NCBI GenBank assembly: GCA_002440045.1
Contig: DJRI01000050.1
Location: 300-6,778 of the forward strand
Direction: 5' to 3'
DNA length: 6,479 nucleotides
From: Ruminococcaceae bacterium UBA6364
GTDB taxonomy: Bacteria; Bacillota; Clostridia; Oscillospirales; Acutalibacteraceae
Numbering within the stretch: the stretch's first letter is position 1; each line of letters starts with the position of its first letter. The translations under genes and the position numbers were made by a program. Below, piece after piece: positions 1 through 4,615 of this stretch. The notes below the pieces were generated by a model. The model did not search any database. It was given only the letters and a program-made list of their open reading frames with translations, and was not told where the DNA came from.

Positions 1-1
1 C

Positions 2-811
2 CGCCGCAACCGCGCAATTGCGGTAATTCTTGCTGTGGTAATTTTTGCTTCATCGGTCTGCGCTGTTGTCTTTTCAAAAGGAATAGGCAACAAAAAACCG
101 ACTTTACCCGAGGAAACTACTTTTGCGGCTGTAACTACGCCGACTTCCGAAGTTGATTCTTCGGAATCGAAGCCCGATGACACTTCGGCACCTTCGACAG
201 AAGCTTCGACCGAAGCACCGACAAGCGAAAAGACAACAGCTAAAAGTGAGGTTTCGTCAGTGAAACCGCCTAAATCAAAGCCTGACGACACAAAAACGCA
301 AACCACAAAACCGCAGGAAACAAAAGATTCGCAGTCGCCTCACATTCACATTTTTGAGCCGGCTACCTGCATCAGTCCCGAAAAATGTGCTTGCGGCGCT
401 ACACGCGGCGGCTTGAGTGATTGGCACGGCGATAATGTTAAAGGATATTGCGCTATTTGTAAAGAGCCGCTTTTCCCATACCCTGATTACTTTGAATTTT
501 ACGGCGGCGACGGTTTAAAGCATAACGGCGTTGTTGCCAATGCGGCAGCCTATGACTTTGATAACCTTGCCGAATATCCTTATGGCGCTTCATACGTTCT
601 TTTTGAAGTGGAAATTACCGATTTGAGCAACGCTGTCCCCCAAGAGGACGGTACATATGAGTTCGAGTGCTATGTTATTTGTTATGATGATAAATACAAG
701 CAATTGGGTGCATATATAATCTCACATAATGTTTCGGCTGTCGGCGAGACTTTTTCGTGCGCATCGCCGCTAAACCCCGGCACTTGGCTTATTGAATTCT
801 ACGCCGAATAA
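2..811 (+). CDS. Membrane-anchored or secreted hypothetical protein, 5'-truncated by the window edge
   Basis: The frame is open to the left edge, and the residues before the first GTG (position 35) read RRNRAIAVILAV, so the true start lies outside the window. The 269 visible residues begin with basic residues and a hydrophobic segment (about 5-24), which fits a signal peptide or N-terminal membrane anchor; there is no good lipobox around the Cys in it. Residues about 30-112 form a low-complexity linker rich in Thr, Ser, Glu, Pro and Lys, with SKPDDT occurring twice. A Cys/His cluster follows (H114, H116, C123, C129, C131, C150, C153; pattern HxHxF..ATC.....CxCGAT, then CxxC), resembling short Cys motifs seen in extracellular proteins of clostridia and possibly metal-binding. 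The last 105 or so residues are acidic and aromatic with alternating hydrophobic stretches, suggesting a beta-rich domain. I do not recognise the family. The gene ends just before a bidirectional terminator and faces queH convergently. Confidence 0.8.
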   Translation, partial: RRNRAIAVILAVVIFASSVCAVVFSKGIGNKKPTLPEETTFAAVTTPTSEVDSSESKPDDTSAPSTEASTEAPTSEKTTAKSEVSSVKPPKSKPDDTKTQTTKPQETKDSQSPHIHIFEPATCISPEKCACGATRGGLSDWHGDNVKGYCAICKEPLFPYPDYFEFYGGDGLKHNGVVANAAAYDFDNLAEYPYGASYVLFEVEITDLSNAVPQEDGTYEFECYVICYDDKYKQLGAYIISHNVSAVGETFSCASPLNPGTWLIEFYAE

Positions 812-825
812 GAAAAGCGAATAAG

Positions 826-863
826 AAAAGAGGCAGTAAAAGCGATTTTTACTGTCTCTTTTT
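826..863. terminator. Bidirectional intrinsic terminator between convergent genes
   Basis: Positions 826-841 pair with 847-862 in a 16-bp stem with one G-T wobble (833/855) and a 5-base loop. On the + strand the stem runs into a T tract (859-863) after the surface-protein gene. On the - strand it also ends in a T run (complement of 826-829) after queH. The arms AAAAGAGGCAGT and ACTGTCTCTTTT can serve both convergent transcripts. Confidence 0.85.
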
Positions 864-877
864 GAATATAGATATAT

Positions 878-1573
878 TTATTTGTTATTTACTGTTTCGC
901 ATTTATTTTCGCTTTGGCGCGAAAACTCACAGCCGCAAAAATTCTGACGGTAAAGTCCGTATTCTTCCGAAAGAATTATCGAGCGTTTATAACCGTCGCG
1001 TTTTTTAAAATCGGACGGCAAATATGAAATGCCGTGGGATTCTGCGATATTAAAGCCGATTTCATTTATGAGCGCCGCATTTTTGTGCGGGCTTACTGTG
1101 AGCGTTGTTGCAAAAAGCGAAAAACCGTTTTCTTTTCCGTAGTCGGCGGTGCGCTTTAATCTGAGCTTAAAGCATTCTTTACACCTTGCGCCGCCTTCGC
1201 GCTCTTTTTCAAGCCCGGTTACCGTGTTAAAAAACAGATTGTTGTCAAATCCGTCGTCAATGACGTTTACGCCGCTGCAAAACGGCGCTTCTTTTGTGAG
1301 CCGCCGCAATTCGGAAAGCCGTTTGTCGTATTCTTCTTTGTCGGTTATATTCGGGTTGCTGAAAAACACGGTTATGTCATAAAACGACGAAAGATATTCG
1401 AGCACATACGACGAGCACGGCGCACAGCAGGCGTGCAAAAGAAGGCGCGGCCGCGCGCAGTCTTTTCTTAAATACTCGGTCACTTTTTCAAGCACAAGCT
1501 GATAGTTTATTTTTTCATTGCCCTGCGGCTTGAACCCCGCACATTTAAGGCAAAATTCTTTGTTTAGTTCCAT
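878..1573 (-). CDS. queH: Epoxyqueuosine reductase QueH
   Basis: QueH reduces epoxyqueuosine to queuosine in tRNA, the last step of queuosine synthesis, and is the non-cobalamin alternative to QueG; it acts in the cytoplasm. The 231 residues carry the family signatures in order: HACCAPC with adjacent cysteines (C49, C50, C53), SNPN (72-75), RCxxC (C131, C134), TTLTVSPHKN (156-165), a PSDFKKRDGYKRS block (186-198), and a C-terminal CGC (C213, C215). The conserved cysteines are expected to bind the Fe-S cluster and the neighbouring iron of the family. An N-terminal extension has a further CxxC (C8, C11). The start has a GAAAGG ribosome binding site about 6 bases upstream. It is the last gene of the minus-strand cluster, 26 bases after the TraX-family gene, and ends at the shared terminator. 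QueH is often stand-alone, so its neighbours do not define its function. Confidence 0.95.
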   Translation of the reverse strand: MELNKEFCLKCAGFKPQGNEKINYQLVLEKVTEYLRKDCARPRLLLHACCAPCSSYVLEYLSSFYDITVFFSNPNITDKEEYDKRLSELRRLTKEAPFCSGVNVIDDGFDNNLFFNTVTGLEKEREGGARCKECFKLRLKRTADYGKENGFSLFATTLTVSPHKNAALINEIGFNIAESHGISYLPSDFKKRDGYKRSIILSEEYGLYRQNFCGCEFSRQSENKCETVNNK

Positions 1574-1599
1574 AAAAACCTTTCAAACACACTTTCCTT

Positions 1600-2295
1600 C
1601 TATATTTTCTCTTTCAAAAACAGTATGAAGTAAAGCACGATATTGTGAAGCGGATAGTATGTATAAAACAGATATTTGAGCTTCAGTTTTCCGCGCTTGC
1701 CGTTATAAAGAGCTAAAAGCGGAATTGAAAGAAGCGAGAAAAACTGAATTTTTGCAAGTGTTGCGCTTAAAATCGCAAGAAGAACCGCAAGCAAAACGAG
1801 CTTTAAAAACGGCTTTTTGGCGAAATATACCGCAACGGGAATCAATATTCCCACAAAGTCATAATCGAGCCTGAAAAAATTATTTGTAACGGCAGGCAGC
1901 AAAAATGCAATAAGAAAAACCGCGCATAAAGCTAAAACGGGCGCCCCGAAAGCCGCTGCCATATTCATACTTTTAGCCCAATCAAAAAGATAAATCAGCG
2001 CAATCGAGAACGAAAATGTTATAAAAATATTCATATAAAGCGAGCGTTCTGCAATCGAATAAAAAATCTGAAACACAGCGCCCGTGAGAAATACCGTTAA
2101 AAGATAGCGTGTGCGGTTTTTTGTGTATTTGCACCCTTCCGCTATCATATATGCAAAAATCGGGAAGGCAAGCCTGCCGATTATGCGAAACGGTATGTAA
2201 TTGTCAAGAAGCAAATAGCCTACATGGTCTATTGTCATAAAAACAAGCGCAAAAAGCTTCAGCGTGTTGCCGCTTAAAAATTTCAATTTGTTCAT
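1600..2295 (-). CDS. TraX-family polytopic membrane protein (putative acyltransferase)
   Basis: The 231-residue protein is almost wholly hydrophobic, with about eight or nine predicted membrane segments (near 13-31, 36-55, 64-81, 89-107, 114-136, 146-159, 163-182, 187-199, 208-228). TraX-family marks are visible: a first-helix M20..D23-H24-x-G motif, GRLAFPIFAYMIAEG (40-54), and a C-terminal YYPLHN (213-218). In F plasmid, TraX acetylates the N-terminus of pilin. Chromosomal homologues in Firmicutes have no assigned substrate, and no conjugation genes occur here, so an acyl-transfer role is inferred from the family only. The start codon overlaps the stop of the AlkD-like gene (ATGA, 2292-2295) and has no convincing ribosome binding site, so translation is probably coupled to the upstream gene. 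The length is normal for the family and no frame damage is seen. Confidence 0.9.
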   Translation of the reverse strand: MNKLKFLSGNTLKLFALVFMTIDHVGYLLLDNYIPFRIIGRLAFPIFAYMIAEGCKYTKNRTRYLLTVFLTGAVFQIFYSIAERSLYMNIFITFSFSIALIYLFDWAKSMNMAAAFGAPVLALCAVFLIAFLLPAVTNNFFRLDYDFVGILIPVAVYFAKKPFLKLVLLAVLLAILSATLAKIQFFSLLSIPLLALYNGKRGKLKLKYLFYTYYPLHNIVLYFILFLKEKI

Positions 2296-2972
2296 TTTAT
2301 TCTGAGTGTTTTTAAATATGCTTTTGTTTCGCCGTCGATTCTGTAGCTTTCAACGGCTTTTGATATAGCTTTGTTGTGAACCCATTTCGGAAGCGACTTG
2401 TTTTCAAAATAGGGGAGCACAGCCGCCTTTTGCTTTGCGAGCGCCGTCGCAAAATACCATGCAATCATCATATTTATGTAGTATTCGTCGGACTTAACAT
2501 CTAAGACGGCTTTAAGATATTTTTCGTCAAATCTGTCGTCAAGAAAATACTGCATAAGAGTTTTTATCGCAAACCTGACTGTATATATGTCTTTTGATTT
2601 GAGCCACTCAAAGCATATCTTTTGGAGTCTTTCGGGCTCTTTTTTTAAAGCCTTCGGCGACATCTGGTCGCAGGTGCTCCAATTATCCACAAACGGCAAA
2701 AAACGCGAAAGCTCAAAAACAACGCTGTCAAAATCTTTAATCTGTTCAATTAAAAATGCGTGCAGATTGTTTTCTTCAAAGTATTTGTGCGGCAAAGAAT
2801 TTAAAAATTCTTTTGCGCCGTCGTTTTTGGCAAATTCTTTTGCAAAACTTCTTAACACGGGCGTTCTTATGCCGATAACAAGGCTTTTTTCAATGTTCGG
2901 CACAAGCTTCAACGAAAACTCGGCATAGCTTTCATCGCGCAGTTTAAAAAGTTCTTTTTGAAGTTCTGTCAT
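2292..2972 (-). CDS. AlkD-like DNA alkylation repair protein (HEAT-repeat glycosylase family)
   Basis: This 226-residue cytoplasmic protein matches the DNA alkylation repair enzyme family (AlkC/AlkD), all-helical HEAT-like proteins that remove N3- and N7-alkylated purines without flipping the base. The diagnostic block is FVDNWSTCDQMSP. Its W98 and D102 have the WxxxD spacing of the catalytic W109 and D113 of Bacillus cereus AlkD. R133 and W172 sit roughly where AlkD has DNA-contacting Arg148 and Trp187. The frame stays open to a GTG at 2999, but the ATG at 2972 is preferred because GAGGTGA lies directly upstream and the family begins near MTELQKEL. It follows the phosphatase gene by 32 bases and overlaps the TraX-family gene by 4 bases. 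Homologues of this type are common in Firmicutes, often uncharacterised, so substrate range is inferred. Confidence 0.92.
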   Translation of the reverse strand: MTELQKELFKLRDESYAEFSLKLVPNIEKSLVIGIRTPVLRSFAKEFAKNDGAKEFLNSLPHKYFEENNLHAFLIEQIKDFDSVVFELSRFLPFVDNWSTCDQMSPKALKKEPERLQKICFEWLKSKDIYTVRFAIKTLMQYFLDDRFDEKYLKAVLDVKSDEYYINMMIAWYFATALAKQKAAVLPYFENKSLPKWVHNKAISKAVESYRIDGETKAYLKTLRIK

Positions 2973-3004
2973 TTTTTCACCTCGGAAAAATAATAACACA
3001 TATT

Positions 3005-4129
3005 TTATTCAATATCAATCGCTATGAACGGAATTTCAAGCTCTTCTTTTGTAATTCCCGCATGCGCGCCTTTGAAAATGAATTTGGCTTTCCTTGAATT
3101 TTCGAGATAATATTTGTCTGTCGCAACTGCCAAAAAATCGCCGTATGAGGAGTCGTTGTGCGGGTTTTCGGCGCCCGTGCCGAAAAGGCCGAGCGTTCTG
3201 ACATCGTCTTTTGAAAAAAGCCTGAATTTATCGCCTAAGTGTTTGTTCCATATTTCGGGGAAAACCGCCTTATATTCGTCTTTTACAAACAGCGCGGCGG
3301 CGCGTGCCTCAATTGAAAACGGCCTTGCAAGGCAATTTGATATTTCGGGAAAATCGCTTAAAAATACAGGTTTAACATCAACGTGGCCGTGGTCGGCTGT
3401 TACAATAACAAGACTGTTTTCGAGCTTTTTGCAAAGTCTTTTTACGCTCAGATTAATTTGAAGGATTTTCAGCTTAACAAGAATGTGCGAAGTCCCCAAA
3501 ACATGCATAAGTGAGTCGGGCTCGTTGTAATAAGCATAAATGTATTTTTCGCCGTCCGCGTTTGAAGCTTCAAGAACTTTTTTGCATATATCGCGAAGAT
3601 TTTTTGCCTTGCTTTTTGAAAATGCCGAAATCCATTCGGTTTTGGCTTCGGCGTTGTTTTCTTCAAATATTTCGGGAAAGTTTTTTACCGGCATATATTT
3701 TTCCGCAACGCTTTTTCCTGCGGCTTTTTTATTTGTGCCCTGAACGTTATTTGTGAATACGGTTACGTTTTTGTCAAGCTCTTTAAAATACATATCCCAA
3801 CCGAGCCACCCGTGCTCTTTAGGCGTAAGCCCCGTTTGAATCGAGGTTGTCGCCGCAACGGTGGTCGGCGGAAAAACCGCAGAAATACCTGTTACAAAAT
3901 GCTTTCTTAAAAAAGCGTTTTTCGGAAGATTCTTTTCAAGCACAGACGTTCCGAGACCGTCAAAAAGCATAATAATTACATTTTTCGGCTCTCGCTTTAA
4001 AAGTTCGTCAAGCTCGGGGAGCGTTTTGTGAAACGGCTTTATTTTAAAATGCTTATAAACCGACGATATAAGCGAAACCGTGCTTTTGTCATAGTCCGGA
4101 AATTTGAGCTCCATACTTAAATAATTCAT
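3005..4129 (-). CDS. Alkaline-phosphatase-superfamily phosphodiesterase/phosphatase
   Basis: The 374-residue protein has the two-metal layout of the type I phosphodiesterase/nucleotide pyrophosphatase branch of the alkaline phosphatase superfamily. Visible residues are D57 (MLFDGLG), the nucleophile region PPTTVAATTS (T89 or T90), D205 and H209 (EPDSLMH), D246-H247 (TADHGH) and H356 (GAHAG), a complete likely metal-ligand set. It should hydrolyse a phosphate ester or diester; the substrate cannot be read from the sequence. No signal peptide is visible, so it is probably cytoplasmic. The ATG at 4129 is chosen because GGGAGAA lies about 7 bases upstream. The next ATG (4114) has no ribosome binding site, and a TTG at 4225 in the same frame has none and would add a leader without similarity to the family. 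It opens the minus-strand cluster, preceded by a terminator-like hairpin and overlapped by a 61-codon ORF. Confidence 0.88.
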   Translation of the reverse strand: MNYLSMELKFPDYDKSTVSLISSVYKHFKIKPFHKTLPELDELLKREPKNVIIMLFDGLGTSVLEKNLPKNAFLRKHFVTGISAVFPPTTVAATTSIQTGLTPKEHGWLGWDMYFKELDKNVTVFTNNVQGTNKKAAGKSVAEKYMPVKNFPEIFEENNAEAKTEWISAFSKSKAKNLRDICKKVLEASNADGEKYIYAYYNEPDSLMHVLGTSHILVKLKILQINLSVKRLCKKLENSLVIVTADHGHVDVKPVFLSDFPEISNCLARPFSIEARAAALFVKDEYKAVFPEIWNKHLGDKFRLFSKDDVRTLGLFGTGAENPHNDSSYGDFLAVATDKYYLENSRKAKFIFKGAHAGITKEELEIPFIAIDIE

Positions 4130-4274
4130 TTTGTTTTCTCCCGATAAAAATAAAAGCGAAGCCGCCGCTTCGCCCCGATTTGTGAAAAGGTAAGAAAGAA
4201 CGGGCAAATAAAGTAAAAGCGGCAAAACCCGCCGCGCCGTGCTTTAAAATTCGTTCAAAAGCCGAAAAAAGCAT
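4089..4274 (-). CDS. Candidate 61-codon leader ORF overlapping the phosphatase start
   Basis: An ATG at 4274 sits 7 bases after a perfect AGGAGG (4287-4282). The consensus promoter at 4327-4299 would start transcription near 4292, so this is the first ORF on the minus-strand mRNA. The product is 61 residues, begins MLFSAFERILKHGAAGF, contains ten Phe and basic residues, and has a moderately hydrophobic stretch (14-31). I do not recognise it. It reads through the hairpin at 4173-4156 and ends 41 bases inside the phosphatase gene in another frame. It may be a regulatory leader peptide, a small protein, or a chance ORF behind a ribosome binding site. The initiation signals favour translation; the unremarkable sequence and composition favour caution. 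Confidence 0.45.
   Translation of the reverse strand: MLFSAFERILKHGAAGFAAFTLFARSFLPFHKSGRSGGFAFIFIGRKQNELFKYGAQISGL
4145..4173 (-). terminator. Terminator-like hairpin in the leader of the phosphatase operon
   Basis: Read on the - strand, GCGAAGC (4173-4167) and GCTTCGC (4162-4156) form a perfect 7-bp GC-rich stem with a GGCG loop, followed at once by TTTTATTTTTA (4155-4145). This has the form of an intrinsic terminator, yet it lies between the promoter and the phosphatase ribosome binding site, about 16 bases before the start codon. It could be a conditional attenuator, or end a short leader transcript of about 140 bases. Confidence 0.55.
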
Positions 4275-4298
4275 TGCCCCGCCTCCTGTGTTTTCATC

Positions 4299-4327
4299 AA
4301 TATATCATTAAAAAACGCCGCTGTCAA
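4299..4327 (-). promoter_or_regulatory. Sigma-A promoter of the minus-strand operon
   Basis: On the - strand, TTGACA (4327-4322), a 17-base spacer and TATATT (4304-4299) are seen, with TG one base before the -10 (TGATATATT), an extended -10. The predicted start of transcription is near 4292, only about 18 bases before the ATG at 4274 and about 160 bases before the phosphatase ATG. It diverges from the aroF promoter. Confidence 0.8.
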
Positions 4328-4384
4328 CCGCGAGTTGTCATTTTGCATTAAAATTTTTTCCGTAATTGGTAATATTGACATATA

Positions 4385-4404
4385 TTTTGATTGACAAATC
4401 AAAA
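4385..4404. repeat. Inverted repeat centred on the aroF -35 box
   Basis: TTTTGAT (4385-4391) and ATCAAAA (4398-4404) are perfect 7-base inverted arms separated by 6 bases, and the -35 hexamer 4391-4396 lies inside. A second TTGACA occurs at 4375-4380, 16 bases upstream, with no fitting -10. The repeat could be an operator for a repressor, but the A/T richness makes chance symmetry plausible. Confidence 0.3.
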
Positions 4405-4419
4405 AAACGGTGATACAAT
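4391..4419 (+). promoter_or_regulatory. Sigma-A promoter of the aroF-tyrA operon
   Basis: A perfect TTGACA (4391-4396) is followed by a 17-base spacer and TACAAT (4414-4419). Transcription should start near 4426, giving about 25 bases before the leader-peptide ATG and about 190 bases before aroF. The strength of this promoter fits control by attenuation downstream. Confidence 0.9.
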
Positions 4420-4450
4420 AGCCTCACGAAAAATTCAAGGAGCAAGTATT

Positions 4451-4504
4451 ATGTTTAAATCATTCGCAGCCGCATACTACTATTACTTTTACTTTAACAA
4501 TTAA
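4451..4504 (+). CDS. Aromatic amino acid leader peptide (Tyr/Phe attenuator peptide)
   Basis: This 17-codon ORF encodes MFKSFAAAYYYYFYFNN, with five Tyr codons (TAC TAC TAT TAC at 4475-4486, TAC at 4490-4492) and four Phe codons, seven aromatic residues being consecutive. An AAGGAG ribosome binding site (4437-4442) lies 8 bases before the ATG. It sits about 25 bases after the predicted transcription start, is followed by alternative hairpins and a terminator, and precedes the first gene of aromatic biosynthesis. This is the form of leader peptides of ribosome-mediated attenuators (compare the Phe-rich pheA leader of enteric bacteria). The peptide itself is expected to have no function beyond stalling the ribosome when charged tRNA-Tyr, and perhaps tRNA-Phe, is scarce. 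The run of four Tyr codons makes Tyr the likelier main signal. Confidence 0.93.
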   Translation: MFKSFAAAYYYYFYFNN

Positions 4505-4588
4505 AGTAGAAGTGATTTGTGCTGTGAATTTTTAAAGTATTTACTTTATCTTTCTTACCTCTCGGTGTAAATCACTGAGAGGTTTTTT
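4482..4588 (+). promoter_or_regulatory. Ribosome-mediated transcription attenuator of aroF-tyrA
   Basis: Three competing RNA stems can be paired by eye. The first, 4482-4497 with 4501-4516, has 16 pairs (two G-U) and a CAA loop; its left arm covers the end of the Tyr codon run. The second, 4511-4524 with 4563-4576, has 14 pairs (four G-U) and is the antiterminator. The third, 4557-4567 with 4573-4583, is the terminator. A ribosome stalled on the Tyr codons would cover the left arm of the first stem, freeing 4511-4524 to form the antiterminator and allow aroF-tyrA transcription. A ribosome reaching the stop codon (4502-4504) would mask 4511-4517 and let the terminator form. Without translation, the first stem also traps part of the antiterminator arm. 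A smaller hairpin (4533-4539 with 4542-4548) fits inside the antiterminator loop. Confidence 0.88.
4557..4588 (+). terminator. Attenuator terminator upstream of aroF
   Basis: Positions 4557-4567 pair with 4573-4583 in an 11-bp stem (one G-U at 4564/4576) with a TAAAT loop, and the T run is 4583-4588. It ends 27 bases before the aroF start codon, so it can only serve as a conditional terminator for the aroF-tyrA transcript. Confidence 0.93.
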
Positions 4589-4615
4589 ATTTTGATTGGA
4601 AACGGAGCGTTAAAA

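Noticed and set aside
35..811. GTG at 35 as the true start of the first gene.
   Set aside because: The frame stays open to the left edge and the upstream residues (RRNRAIAVILAV) complete a basic-plus-hydrophobic signal or anchor segment, so the gene begins outside the window.
1600..2295. TraX homologue as a sign of a conjugative element.
   Set aside because: No relaxase, type IV secretion or integrase genes are nearby and chromosomal TraX-family proteins are widespread in Firmicutes.
3114..3756. Several ORFs of 65-115 codons on the + strand opposite the phosphatase gene, and similar ones opposite queH, the AlkD-like gene, aroF and tyrA.
   Set aside because: They are antisense or out-of-frame shadows of well-supported genes, lack ribosome binding sites and have compositions expected of shadow frames.
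4130..4225. N-terminal extension of the phosphatase from a TTG at 4225.
   Set aside because: There is no ribosome binding site for the TTG, the extension would be encoded across a terminator-like hairpin, and the ATG at 4129 has GGGAGAA at good spacing.
4592..4615. TTG at 4592 as the aroF start, adding eight residues.
   Set aside because: It lies immediately after the terminator T run with no ribosome binding site, whereas the ATG at 4616 has GGAG 8 bases upstream and matches the usual N-terminus of the ferredoxin-like domain.
4420..4615. T-box riboswitch for tyrosine upstream of aroF.
   Set aside because: The leader is only about 190 bases, no T-box consensus resembling AGGGTGGNACCGCG is present, and the leader peptide with competing hairpins explains the terminator fully.
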